A DNA stretch of 64,000 bases, from assembly GCF_050871315.1 (NCBI RefSeq), contig NZ_JBJLRE010000010.1; one strand, written 5' to 3'. This document shows positions 39,770 through 48,330 of this stretch, piece after piece. Source of the DNA: Kineococcus gynurae (GTDB lineage: Bacteria; Actinomycetota; Actinomycetes; Actinomycetales; Kineococcaceae). The position numbers and the translations under genes were made by a program. The notes beneath the pieces were generated by a model, which worked only from the letters and a program-made list of their open reading frames with translations, was not told the DNA's origin and did no database searches. How positions within the stretch are numbered: position 1 is the first letter of the stretch; every line of letters begins with the position of its first letter.

Positions 39770-40993
39770 GTGACGCCACAACCCGGGTACGGACCCGACC
39801 TGGACGCGCTCACCGTCCGGGCCGCCGACCGGATGTGGCACGTCTACCCGGGCTACTCCGAGGATCGTTTCCCGCACGCCGAACTGCTGCCCTCGGTCCG
39901 CGCGAACGTGGCCCTCGCCGCCACGGTGCTGCGCCGGGGTTCGGGCCCGACCGGGGCGGAACTGCGACCGGCGCGGGAACTCGGAGCGCACCGGGCCAAC
40001 CAGGGGGTTCCCCTGGAGTCGATCATCCAGGCCTACCGGCAGACCGAGCGCGTGCTCGTGCTCGACCTCGTCGCCCGGGCCGGGGCGGACGCCGGGCGCT
40101 TCGCGGACGCGGTGATCTCCTGCTTCGACGAGCTGACCGACGCGATGATCAACGCCTACCGCGACGCCTCGAGCGCGATCGAGACCGAACGGCGTCGGGT
40201 CGGGGACGAACTCCTGACCTCGCTGGCCGCCGGGGTGGACGTCGGCGCCGCCCGTCTCGAACGGTGGGCCTCGACCCTGGGGATCGGGACCGAGGGCCCC
40301 TGGGTGGCCCTCGCCGTGGCCGAACCGCAGGCCGACCCCGTCGACCCGGTGACCAGCGCCGCCCGTCGGCTCCTGCTGCCGGTCCTGCAGACCCGGTTCC
40401 GTCACGTCGTCGCCGCCGACGTCGAGGGCGCGCTGCTCGTCCTCGTCGGTCCGGGGCCGGGGCCCGGGTCCGCCGCCGAGGACGACTCCCCCCGCTCCGC
40501 GCTGCTGCGGACCCTGGCCTCCGCCCCCGCCCTCGCGGGGGCGGGCACGCCCCTGGTCTGCGGCGTCGGCGAGGACTGCGCGGCGCTGGCCACGGCCGCG
40601 GTGTCCTGCCGGCAGGCCCGGGAGGCGGTCCGGGTGGCCGCGCCGGGGGACGGCTCGGGCACCGGGCCGGGAGCGGGGCCCACCGTGGTGCAGTACCGGG
40701 ACGCCCTGGTCGACGTGGTGCTCGGGGGGCACCCGAGCGCGGCCGACGAGCTGCACGACGCCGTGCTCGGGCCGCTGGCCGCGCACCCCCACCTCGTCGA
40801 GACCGTCGAGGCGCTGCTCCGCAACGATCTCTCGCAGTCGGCCACCGCCCGCGCCCTGTTCGTGCATGCCAACACGGTCAGCCACCGGGTGCGGCGCATC
40901 CAGGAGCTGACCGGGCGCGACCCGACGGCCCTGCCCGACGTGGTCGAGTTCTTCCTGGCCCTGCGACGGCGGGCCACCCGACCGTCCCGGTGA
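39770..40993 (+). CDS. PucR/CdaR-type transcriptional regulator
   Basis: 407 residues. The N-terminal helical sensor (RANQGVPLESIIQAYRQTERV) and a central GGDEF-like region precede the C-terminal PucR HTH (ETVEALLRNDLSQSATARALFVHANTVSHRVRRIQELTGRDP), which is diagnostic. Divergent from the SDR-FAH-MFS-ADH operon, which it probably controls; the monooxygenase gene follows on the same strand. GTG 39770 is preferred to GTG 39767 because it lies 6 bases after TAGGAT, the spacing seen elsewhere here. Confidence 0.88.
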   Translation: MTPQPGYGPDLDALTVRAADRMWHVYPGYSEDRFPHAELLPSVRANVALAATVLRRGSGPTGAELRPARELGAHRANQGVPLESIIQAYRQTERVLVLDLVARAGADAGRFADAVISCFDELTDAMINAYRDASSAIETERRRVGDELLTSLAAGVDVGAARLERWASTLGIGTEGPWVALAVAEPQADPVDPVTSAARRLLLPVLQTRFRHVVAADVEGALLVLVGPGPGPGSAAEDDSPRSALLRTLASAPALAGAGTPLVCGVGEDCAALATAAVSCRQAREAVRVAAPGDGSGTGPGAGPTVVQYRDALVDVVLGGHPSAADELHDAVLGPLAAHPHLVETVEALLRNDLSQSATARALFVHANTVSHRVRRIQELTGRDPTALPDVVEFFLALRRRATRPSR

Positions 40994-41090
40994 CGGGCGC
41001 CCCCGGGCGACGCGGGATCATCCGTCCTGGCCCCGCCCCGGCGCGGCCGCGCTCCGCAGTCCCCGTCGTCCCGCCCTCCGGAGGCCAGGA

Positions 41091-42479
41091 ATGTCCGACC
41101 CCCGTCCCTTGATCCTCGCGCTCTACGAGCAGGCCTCGGTGGGATGCGGGGGTGCGCCGGGGCTCTGGACGCACCCCGCCGACGACCGCGTCGGCGTGAA
41201 CTCCCTCGACCGGTGGCGCGACGTCGCGCTGACCGTCCAGCAGGCGGGTCTGCACGCCCTGTTCCTGGCCGACGTCCTCGGCCTCTACGACGTCTACGAG
41301 GGATCGGTCGACGCGGCCGTGCGGGAGGCCGTCGAGGCCCCGGCCAACGACCCGTTCGGCTACGTGCCGGCGCTGGCCGAGGTCGCCCGCGACCTCGCCT
41401 TCGTCGTGACCGCGTCCACCACCTACGAGCACCCGTTCAGCCTGTCCCGCCGGTTCGGGACCCTGGACCACCTGACCGGGGGACGCATCGGCTGGAACGT
41501 CGTCACCAGCTACCTCGAGTCCGCGGCGCGGAACTTCGGGCTGGACGGGCAGCTGAAGCACGCCGACCGCTACGGGCGGGCCGAGGAGTTCCTCGACGTC
41601 GTCTACCAGCTGCTGGAGGGGAGCTGGGCCGACGACGCCGTGGTGGCCGACAAGGCGTCGGCGACCTGGGCGCGCACCGGGTCGGTGCGCCCGATCGACC
41701 ACGTGGGGACCCACTTCCGGGTCGCCGGACCGTCGCTCACCTCGCCGTCGCGGCAACGGACCCCGGTGCTGTTCCAGGCGGGGTGGTCCCCGCGCGGGCG
41801 GGAGTTCGGGGCCCGGCACGGCGAGGTCGTCCTGCTCCCCAAGTCCGACCCGCACGAGATCCGGGCCGGGCTCGACGACATCCGTTCCCGCGCCGCGGCC
41901 CTGGGCCGCGAAGCCGAGGACGTCCGCGCCCTCGCGCTGGCCCGGATCGTGGTCGCCCCCACCCGGGCCGCGGCCCAGGAGAAGCTCGCCGACCTGCAGA
42001 GCGCCTACCGGCTGCAGGCCCAGCTCGTCTCCTACAGCGGCGACTCCGGCATCGACATCTCCCGCTACGCCGACGACGAACCGCTCTCCACGGTGACGAA
42101 CGGGTTGACCTCCTACGTCCCGAAGGCGGGCCCCGGTTCTCCCCCGCTGACCGCGGGCGACGTGCGCCGCCGGTTCGCGAACGTCGACCGGGGCAGCGAC
42201 CTGTTCTTCGTCGGGACCCCCGGGGAGGTGGCCGTGGCGATGGGCGAGCACGCCGCGACCGCGGGTCTCGACGGGTACATGATCAACCCGCTGACGAGTC
42301 CGGGGACGCTCGCCGACGTCGCGGAACTCCTCGTGCCGGAACTCGTCGACCGGGGCCTGTTCACCCAGGGGGTCAAGACCGGCTCGCTGCGCTCCCGGGT
42401 CCGCCTCGACGGCGCCGACCGGCTGCCGGACTCGTTCCCGGGCAGCCGCTTCCGGCGTCCGACCCCGTCCCGCTCCTGA
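41091..42479 (+). CDS. FMN-dependent luciferase-like monooxygenase (NtaA/SnaA/DszA type)
   Basis: A 462-residue TIM-barrel monooxygenase that would use FMNH2 from a separate reductase. Family features are DPFGYVPALAEVARDLAFVVTASTTYEHPF, RFGTLDHLTGGRIGWNVVTSY, AARNFGL, DRYGRAEEFLDVVYQLLEGSW, and HVGTHFRVAGPSLTSPSRQRTPVLFQAG, all typical of the NtaA/SnaA/DszA group. Start ATG 41091 has GGAGG. Found 97 bases after pucR on the same strand; it may share its transcript or substrate. The actual substrate cannot be read from sequence. Confidence 0.88.
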   Translation: MSDPRPLILALYEQASVGCGGAPGLWTHPADDRVGVNSLDRWRDVALTVQQAGLHALFLADVLGLYDVYEGSVDAAVREAVEAPANDPFGYVPALAEVARDLAFVVTASTTYEHPFSLSRRFGTLDHLTGGRIGWNVVTSYLESAARNFGLDGQLKHADRYGRAEEFLDVVYQLLEGSWADDAVVADKASATWARTGSVRPIDHVGTHFRVAGPSLTSPSRQRTPVLFQAGWSPRGREFGARHGEVVLLPKSDPHEIRAGLDDIRSRAAALGREAEDVRALALARIVVAPTRAAAQEKLADLQSAYRLQAQLVSYSGDSGIDISRYADDEPLSTVTNGLTSYVPKAGPGSPPLTAGDVRRRFANVDRGSDLFFVGTPGEVAVAMGEHAATAGLDGYMINPLTSPGTLADVAELLVPELVDRGLFTQGVKTGSLRSRVRLDGADRLPDSFPGSRFRRPTPSRS

Positions 42480-42485
42480 AACGCC

Positions 42486-42520
42486 CGCGACCCCCGCCCG
42501 GACGACGGGCGGGGGTCGCG
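42486..42520. terminator. Bidirectional terminator between the monooxygenase gene and ilvE
   Basis: CGCGACCCCCGCCCG (42486-42500) pairs perfectly with CGGGCGGGGGTCGCG (42506-42520) around a 5-base loop; convergent genes on both sides. Confidence 0.9.
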
Positions 42521-42548
42521 GAACGATCGCGCAGGCGGTCGCGAACGA

Positions 42549-43649
42549 TCAGACGATCCGGGTGGTCCAGCCGTGACGGTCCTCGGCGCGGCCGTACTGC
42601 ACGTCCAGCAGCGCCTCGCGGACGGCCAGCGTCACCGGCCCCGCCTCCCCCGTCCCGTGCACGAGTTCTCCGTCGCGGGAGACCAGGCGCCCGACCGGGG
42701 TCACGGCCGCGGCGGTCCCGCAGGCGAAGACCTCGGTGATCCGCCCCGAGGCCACGCCCTCGCGCCACTCGTCGACGCTCACGCGCCGTTCGGACACCGC
42801 GTGCCCGAGGTCCTCGGCCAGGGACAGGATCGAGGAGCGGGTGATCCCCTCGAGGATCGACCCGGACAGTTCCGGGGTGACGATCGACCCGTCGTCGTGG
42901 ACGAAGAACAGGTTCATCCCGCCGAGTTCCTCGACCCAGCGACGTTCACCGGCGTCCAGGAAGCACACCTGCGCGCAGCCGTGGGCCGCGGCCTCCTGCT
43001 GGGCGACCAGGCTGGCGGCGTAGTTCCCGCCGCACTTGGCCGAGCCGGTCCCGCCCATCGCGGCGCGGGTGTAGTCCTGCGAGAGCCAGATCGAGACCGG
43101 CTTCACGCCCCCGGGGAAGTAGCTGCCGGCCGGGGAGGCGATCACCAGGTAGCGGACCTCGTGCGCCGACCGGACACCGAGGAAGGCCTCCGTGGCGATC
43201 ATGAACGGACGCAGGTAGAGGCTGGACTCCCCACCCGTCGGGACCCATTCGGCGTCGGTCCGCACCAGGGCGGCGATCGACTCCAGGAACGCGGCCTCGG
43301 GCAGCTCCGGCAGGGCCAGCCGGCGCGCCGACCGGGCCAGCCGCTCGGCATTCGCCTCGGGACGGAACAGGTGCACGGACCCGTCGGCCCAGCGGTAGGC
43401 CTTCATGCCCTCGAAGACCTCCTGCGCGTAGTGCAGGACGGCGGCCGAGGGATCCAGCGACAGGGGTCCGTAGGGGACGACGGCCAGGTCGTGCCAGCCC
43501 CCGTCCCGCGTCCAGGTCGCGGTCGACATGTGGTCGGTGAAGTGGTTCCCGAAACCCGGGTCGGCCAGGATCTCGGCCCGGCGGGCGGCGGCTACGGGCG
43601 ACGCGGACCGGGTCAGCGGGAACTCGAACGCGGTCGTCGTGGCGCTCAT
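42549..43649 (-). CDS. ilvE: Branched-chain amino acid aminotransferase
   Basis: Last step of leucine/isoleucine/valine synthesis, PLP-dependent. The 366-residue fold-type IV protein has LHYAQEVFEGMKAYRWADGS, YLRPFMIATEAFLGV, the PLP lysine in GTGSAKCGGNYAASL, FLDAGERRWVEELGGMNLFF, and LSGSILEGITRSSIL. Start ATG has a GGAGA box. Adjacent to leuB, as in other actinobacteria, but separately spaced (117 bases). Confidence 0.97.
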   Translation of the reverse strand: MSATTTAFEFPLTRSASPVAAARRAEILADPGFGNHFTDHMSTATWTRDGGWHDLAVVPYGPLSLDPSAAVLHYAQEVFEGMKAYRWADGSVHLFRPEANAERLARSARRLALPELPEAAFLESIAALVRTDAEWVPTGGESSLYLRPFMIATEAFLGVRSAHEVRYLVIASPAGSYFPGGVKPVSIWLSQDYTRAAMGGTGSAKCGGNYAASLVAQQEAAAHGCAQVCFLDAGERRWVEELGGMNLFFVHDDGSIVTPELSGSILEGITRSSILSLAEDLGHAVSERRVSVDEWREGVASGRITEVFACGTAAAVTPVGRLVSRDGELVHGTGEAGPVTLAVREALLDVQYGRAEDRHGWTTRIV

Positions 43650-43716
43650 CGGCTTCTCCTCGGGTGCATCGCGGTGGTACCCACCGGTGGTCCCCCGACG
43701 GTACCCGGTCGGGGTC

Positions 43717-43752
43717 GGGTCGAACTGCGGGTCGAACTGCGGGTGGAACGGG
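43717..43752. repeat. Three tandem 12-bp units between leuB and ilvE
   Basis: GGGTCGAACTGC twice and GGGTGGAACGGG once, just past the leuB stop, preceded by the palindrome CCACCGGTGG. Located in the leuB-ilvE spacer; no further gene. Confidence 0.6.
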
Positions 43753-43766
43753 ACGCCGCGGCCGGC

Positions 43767-44813
43767 TCAGACCAGCGCGGCCAGGGCGTCGCCGACCTCG
43801 GCGGTCCGGCGTCCGCCCACCGCGCCCTCGGCCCGACGGGAGAGGTCGGTACGGACGGCGGTGCGGATGCGCTCGCCGAGGTCCTCCCGTCCGAGGTGGT
43901 CGAGCAGCATGCCGGCCGACAGCACCGCCGCGGTCGGGTCGGCCTTCTGCTGCCCGGCGATGTCGGGCGCGGATCCGTGCACGGGCTCGAACATGCTCGG
44001 CGCGGTCCGGTCGGGGTTCACGTTGCCCGACGCGGCCAACCCGATGCCCCCGGTCACGGCGGCGGCCAGGTCGGTGAGGATGTCGCCGAACAGGTTGTCG
44101 GTGACGATCACGTCGAACCGGGACGGGTCGGTCACCAGGAAGATCGTGGCCGCGTCCACGTGCAGGTAGTCCACCGTCACGTCCGGGTGCTCGGCCCCGA
44201 CCGCCTCGACCGTGCGCCGCCACAGGTGCCCGGCGTGCACCAGGACGTTGTGCTTGTGCACCAGCGTGAGCTTCTTCGCGGGCCGGCCCGCGGCGCGGCG
44301 GAACGCGTCGCGCACGACCCGCTCGACCCCGTAGGCGGTGTTGACGCTGACCTCGGTGGCGATCTCCGCGGGCGTCCCCACCCGCAGCGCGCCGCCGTTG
44401 CCCACGTAGGGCCCCTCGGTGCCCTCGCGGACGACCACGAAGTCGATCTCGCCGGGCTCGGCCAGCGGGCCCGCGACCCCCGGGAAGAGCGTCGAGGGAC
44501 GCAGGTTGACGTAGTGGTCGAGCTCGAAACGCAGCCGCAGCAGCAGCTGCCGCTCCAGCACCCCGGACGGGACGCTCGGGTCCCCCACCGCGCCGAGGAG
44601 GATCGCGTCGTGCTCGCGCAGCTCGCCGAGGACCGTGTCGGGCAGCGCCTCCCCGGAGGCGTGCCACCGACGGGCGCCGAGGTCGTACTCGGTGGTCTGC
44701 ACCGACGTGCCGCTGCCCGCCAGCACCGCGTCCAGGACCTTCAGGGCCTCGGGGGTCACTTCCTGACCGATCCCGTCCCCGGGGACGACGGCCAGCCGCA
44801 GGGTGTCGCTCAT
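43767..44813 (-). CDS. leuB: 3-isopropylmalate dehydrogenase
   Basis: Oxidative decarboxylation in leucine synthesis. The 348-residue protein has VVPGDGIGQEVTPEALKVL, VVREGTEGPYVGNGG, KLTLVHKHNVL, DNLFGDILTDLAAAVTGGIGLAASGNVNP, and FEPVHGSAPDIAGQQKADPTA. Start ATG 44813 is 8 bases after TACTGT on the minus strand. leuC/leuD are about 15 kb away, separated by gltX and the accessory block. Confidence 0.97.
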   Translation of the reverse strand: MSDTLRLAVVPGDGIGQEVTPEALKVLDAVLAGSGTSVQTTEYDLGARRWHASGEALPDTVLGELREHDAILLGAVGDPSVPSGVLERQLLLRLRFELDHYVNLRPSTLFPGVAGPLAEPGEIDFVVVREGTEGPYVGNGGALRVGTPAEIATEVSVNTAYGVERVVRDAFRRAAGRPAKKLTLVHKHNVLVHAGHLWRRTVEAVGAEHPDVTVDYLHVDAATIFLVTDPSRFDVIVTDNLFGDILTDLAAAVTGGIGLAASGNVNPDRTAPSMFEPVHGSAPDIAGQQKADPTAAVLSAGMLLDHLGREDLGERIRTAVRTDLSRRAEGAVGGRRTAEVGDALAALV

Positions 44814-44821
44814 GGTCGGCG

Positions 44822-44827
44822 ACAGTA
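44822..44827 (-). promoter_or_regulatory. -10 element of leuB
   Basis: TACTGT on the minus strand, 8 bases before ATG 44813; leaderless spacing. Confidence 0.4.
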
Positions 44828-44966
44828 GCGGAGCCACCACCCCGAGCGTCCAGCATGCGGGCACGGCGTCCCACCCGTCGAGACGGGGCGACGGGCCCCG
44901 GGAGGGCCCGACCGGGCGGCGCCCAGGATCCGCCCGCAGGGGGACGACCCGGCCACGTCCTCCGCC

Positions 44967-44972
44967 TAGGGT
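44967..44972 (+). promoter_or_regulatory. -10 element of the two-component operon
   Basis: TAGGGT, 7 bases before GTG 44980; no Shine-Dalgarno between, so leaderless. The CCTAGG context matches the pucR, coaD and ABC ATPase promoters. Confidence 0.5.
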
Positions 44973-44979
44973 CGGGGAC

Positions 44980-46341
44980 GTGGGCAGCGGCATCGAGGAC
45001 ACGCGGGACGTGTGGGCCCGTCGCCCCGACGGCCCGCGGGTCCGTGACCTCGACGAGGCCCTCGGCCGTCCGTCCCGGCCGGAACGGGTGCCCGGCCGCG
45101 GGACCCCCGGACCACCCGTGGAGGGACCGGGCGGGCCCCGCGACGAGCGAGCGCCGCTCGAACCGGACCGGGTACGGCGCTGGATGCTCCTCGACGGGAT
45201 CGGTGCGCTGCTGCTCGCCGTCGTCACGGGGGTCGCCCTGGGCAGCGAGGGCGGCGTCTCCCTGGTCGTCGCGCTGGCGCTCTGCGCGCCGCTGACCCTG
45301 CGCCGCACGCATCCCGAGCTCAGCGGGGCGCTGGTGGCCACGGTGGGCCTGCTCCAGGTCCCCGTGCTGGCGAGCTTCGCCGCGGCCAACGTCGCGGTCC
45401 TGTTCTCGGTGTACGCCCTGGCCGCCTACGCCCGCCCGTGGGCCGCCCGGGGCGGGTTGCTCCTCGGGCTGTTCGGGGCCGGGGTGGCGGCCCTCGCCTA
45501 CTTCGGCTCCGAGGGGCTGACGGTCGTCGCCCTCACCGCCACCTTCATCGCGGTGGTCGTCGTGACCGCGTGGGCACTCGGCCGGTTGCGCCGGGCCGGG
45601 ATGCGCAACGCCCGCTCGCAACGCGAGCGGCTGCGGTTGCTGCAGAACGAGCGGGAGCAGGAGCTGCGGATGGCGGCGGTCTCCGAACGTCAGCGCATCG
45701 CCCGCGAGATGCACGACGTCGTGGCCCACTCGCTGTCGGTGATCATCGCCCAGGCCGACGGCGGCCGGTACGCCGCACAGACCGACCCGACGGCCGCGGC
45801 CACCGCCCTGGAGACCATCTCCTCGACCGGACGGCAGGCGCTGGCCGACATGCGCAACCTGCTGGGCGTGCTGCGCGCCGGACCGGCCGACGAACGTCGG
45901 CCGCAGCCCGACGCGACCCAGATCGCCGACCTCGTCACCCAGGTCCGGGCCAGCGGACTGCCCGTGACCCTGCAGGAGGAGGGGAGCCGGCACGACCTGC
46001 CCCCCGCGGTGGGCCTCGCCGCCTACCGGATCGTGCAGGAGTCGCTCACCAACGTCCTCAAGCACGCCGGGCCGGCGGCGAGCGCCCGGGTGCGGCTGGA
46101 CTGGGGTCCCGACGCGCTCGACCTGCACGTCGAGGACGACGGCCGCGGCGCGGGCACGCTCGCGGCCTCCGGCGGGGGCGGTCAGGGGTTGATCGGCATG
46201 GCCGAACGCGCCCGCCTGCACGGGGGCACGCTGGAGGCGCGACCCCGACCGGGCGGCGGTTTCTCCGTCCGCGCGAGACTGCCCTACGCCGCCCCCGGTG
46301 GGCGGGCCCCGAGAACCGGAACCCGAGGAGTCCCCGCATGA
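44980..46341 (+). CDS. NarL-family sensor histidine kinase
   Basis: 453 residues. A charged cytoplasmic N-terminus (about 70 residues) leads to four to five membrane helices (about 70-205), then a HisKA_3 domain with phospho-acceptor His in ERQRIAREMHDVVAHSLSVII (about residue 244), and a HATPase_c domain with RIVQESLTNVLKHAG (N box), VEDDGRGAG, and GQGLIGMAERARLHGG. The DesK/NarX-type kinase has no large extracytoplasmic sensor, so it probably senses the membrane. Its stop overlaps the response regulator ATG (ATGA). Confidence 0.93.
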   Translation: MGSGIEDTRDVWARRPDGPRVRDLDEALGRPSRPERVPGRGTPGPPVEGPGGPRDERAPLEPDRVRRWMLLDGIGALLLAVVTGVALGSEGGVSLVVALALCAPLTLRRTHPELSGALVATVGLLQVPVLASFAAANVAVLFSVYALAAYARPWAARGGLLLGLFGAGVAALAYFGSEGLTVVALTATFIAVVVVTAWALGRLRRAGMRNARSQRERLRLLQNEREQELRMAAVSERQRIAREMHDVVAHSLSVIIAQADGGRYAAQTDPTAAATALETISSTGRQALADMRNLLGVLRAGPADERRPQPDATQIADLVTQVRASGLPVTLQEEGSRHDLPPAVGLAAYRIVQESLTNVLKHAGPAASARVRLDWGPDALDLHVEDDGRGAGTLAASGGGGQGLIGMAERARLHGGTLEARPRPGGGFSVRARLPYAAPGGRAPRTGTRGVPA

Positions 46342-47066
46342 CCATCCGCGTCGTCCTCGTCGACGACCAGCAGCTCGTGCGGGCGGGGTTCCGCATGGTC
46401 ATCGACTCCCAGCCCGACCTCCGGGTCGTGGCCGAGGCGGCCAACGGCGCCGAGGCGGTGGACGTCGTCACCGGCACCCCGTGCGACGTGGTCCTGATGG
46501 ACGTGCGCATGCCCGAGCTCGACGGCATCGAGGCCACCCGACGGATCACGGCCGCCTCCACCGGGGCCGAGGAGTTCCCCCGCGTCGTCGTGCTCACGAC
46601 GTTCGACCTCGACGAGTACGTGGTCGCTGCGATCGGGGCGGGGGCCAGCGGTTTCCTGCTCAAGGACGCCCCGCCGGAGGAGATGCTGGCCGCCGTGCGC
46701 ACGGTGCACGCGGGCGACGCGGTCATCGCGGCCAGTTCCACCCGCCGGCTGCTGCAGCACGTCGGGCCGTTGCTGCGCACGGGTTCCGGCCCCGGCGCCG
46801 GGTCGGGGACCCCGACCGCGGGGCCCACCGACCTCCCGAGCGACCTCACCCCGCGCGAGCGGGAGGTGCTCGAGCTCATGGCCCACGGCCTCACCAACAC
46901 CGAGATCGCGACCCGGTTGTTCGTCTCCGAGGCCACGGTCAAGACGCACGTGGGTCGGGTGCTGCACAAGACCGGCTCCCGCGACCGGGTCCAGGCCGTC
47001 GTGCTCGCCTACACCGTCGGCCTGGTCCAGCCCGGGGAGATCCTCGCCGGGTCCGACGGGTCCTGA
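46338..47066 (+). CDS. NarL/LuxR-type response regulator
   Basis: 242 residues. Receiver domain with DDQQLVRAGFR, phospho-accepting Asp55 (VVLMDVRMPELDGIEATR), and the Lys in FLLKDAP. A Gly/Pro/Thr-rich linker (about 155-175) joins the LuxR HTH (LTPREREVLELMAHGLTNTEIATRLFVSEATVKTHVGRVL). Coupled to the kinase by ATGA overlap with a GAGGAG site inside the kinase gene. The ABC exporter genes 1.3 kb downstream are plausible targets, as in BceRS/DesKR-like systems. Confidence 0.95.
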   Translation: MTIRVVLVDDQQLVRAGFRMVIDSQPDLRVVAEAANGAEAVDVVTGTPCDVVLMDVRMPELDGIEATRRITAASTGAEEFPRVVVLTTFDLDEYVVAAIGAGASGFLLKDAPPEEMLAAVRTVHAGDAVIAASSTRRLLQHVGPLLRTGSGPGAGSGTPTAGPTDLPSDLTPREREVLELMAHGLTNTEIATRLFVSEATVKTHVGRVLHKTGSRDRVQAVVLAYTVGLVQPGEILAGSDGS

Positions 47067-47089
47067 ACCGGGTTCCGGGGACCGTCCCG

Positions 47090-48238
47090 ATGCGGTGCGC
47101 CTACTTCGACGCCGGCACCTGCCTCTCCTGCACCCTCATGAACGTCCCCTACGCCGAGCAGGTGGCGGCCAAGGAGGAGCGCTGCCGCGCCCTGCTGCCC
47201 CACCCCGGGTTGCGCTGGGAACCCACCGTCGCGAGCCGGGAGTCGGCCTACCGGAACAAGGCCAAGATGGTGGTCGGGGGCACGGTGGCCGCCCCCACCC
47301 TGGGGATCCTCGACGAGCACCGCGCCGGGGTCGACCTGCGCGGGTGCGGGGTGATCGCCGACGCCCCGTCGGCGACCCTGCCGGCCGTGGCCGGTTTTGT
47401 CACCCGCTGCGGCCTCGTGCCCTACGACGTGCGCACCCGTCAGGGGGAGCTCAAGTACGTCCACGTCACCGGGTCCCCGTCGGGGGAGCTGATGGTCCGG
47501 TTCGTCCTGCGGTCCCGCAACCAGCTCGGGGTCCTGCGCCGGCACCTGCCCGCCCTGCTCGGGGAACTCCCCGCCCTGCGGGTCGTCTCGGTCAACCTGC
47601 TGCCCGAGCACAAGGCCGTGGTCGAAGGGGCGGAGGAGATCGTGCTCACGGAGCAGGGGACGCTCCGCATGCCGCTGGCCGGCCTGGAGCTCGACCTCCG
47701 CCCGCAGAGTTTCTTCCAGACCAACTCCGAGGTCGCGGCCGCCCTCTACGAGCAGGTGGGCGCCTGGGTCGACGAGCTCGACCCGGGGTCGGTGTGGGAC
47801 CTGTACTGCGGGGTCGGGGGTTTCGCGCTGCGCTGCGCCGGCCCCGGACGCCGGGTCACCGGCATCGAGCTCAGCGCCGAGGCCGTCGAGAGCGCCCGGT
47901 CGACGGCGCGCCGGACGGGCCGCCCCGACGTGACCTTCCACGCGGGTGACGCGACGGCGTTCGCCCGCGCGGCGGGGACCGTCCCGGACCTGGTCGTGGT
48001 CAACCCGCCCCGTCGCGGGATCGGCCCGGAACTGGCCCACTGGCTGCAGGACAGCGGGATCGGCCACGTCGTGTACTCCAGCTGCAACCCGGTGAGCCTC
48101 GCCGCCGATCTGGCCCGGATGCCCGGCCTGGTCCCGGTGCGGGGTCGCGTCTTCGACATGTTCCCCCAGACCGGGCACGTCGAGGTCGCGGTGCTCCTAG
48201 AACGCCGGGACCGGGTCCCCGGTCCACCCACGGGATGA
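47090..48238 (+). CDS. rlmC: 23S rRNA (uracil-C5)-methyltransferase, RlmC/RumB type
   Basis: A 382-residue Fe-S methyltransferase modifying a uracil of 23S rRNA. The N-terminus MRCAYFDAGTCLSC supplies three of four [4Fe-4S] cysteines (fourth in VDLRGCGV), exactly the RlmC pattern. The SAM site is VWDLYCGVGGFALRCAGPGRRVTGIELS, and the catalytic nucleophile is Cys in VVYSSCNPVSLAADLARM. QSFFQTNSEVAAALYEQ is the family signature. It starts 23 bases after the response regulator and is probably in the same transcript. Confidence 0.9.
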   Translation: MRCAYFDAGTCLSCTLMNVPYAEQVAAKEERCRALLPHPGLRWEPTVASRESAYRNKAKMVVGGTVAAPTLGILDEHRAGVDLRGCGVIADAPSATLPAVAGFVTRCGLVPYDVRTRQGELKYVHVTGSPSGELMVRFVLRSRNQLGVLRRHLPALLGELPALRVVSVNLLPEHKAVVEGAEEIVLTEQGTLRMPLAGLELDLRPQSFFQTNSEVAAALYEQVGAWVDELDPGSVWDLYCGVGGFALRCAGPGRRVTGIELSAEAVESARSTARRTGRPDVTFHAGDATAFARAAGTVPDLVVVNPPRRGIGPELAHWLQDSGIGHVVYSSCNPVSLAADLARMPGLVPVRGRVFDMFPQTGHVEVAVLLERRDRVPGPPTG

Positions 48239-48318
48239 GTCCTCCGGGTGGACGTCGGCCCCCCCGGGCGCGGGACGGATCCGTTCCCGGGGCGACGCGG
48301 GCGGACACGTCCGGAACC

Positions 48319-48324
48319 TAGGTT
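48319..48324 (+). promoter_or_regulatory. -10 element of the ABC exporter operon
   Basis: TAGGTT within AACCTAGGTT, 6 bases before ATG 48331. AACCTAGGTT is itself a 10-base perfect palindrome. Confidence 0.5.
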
Positions 48325-48330
48325 CGGGAC

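Noticed and set aside
40994..41090. A riboswitch upstream of the luciferase-like monooxygenase
   Set aside because: No FMN (RFN) or SAM core motifs were found; only a GGAGG ribosome site.
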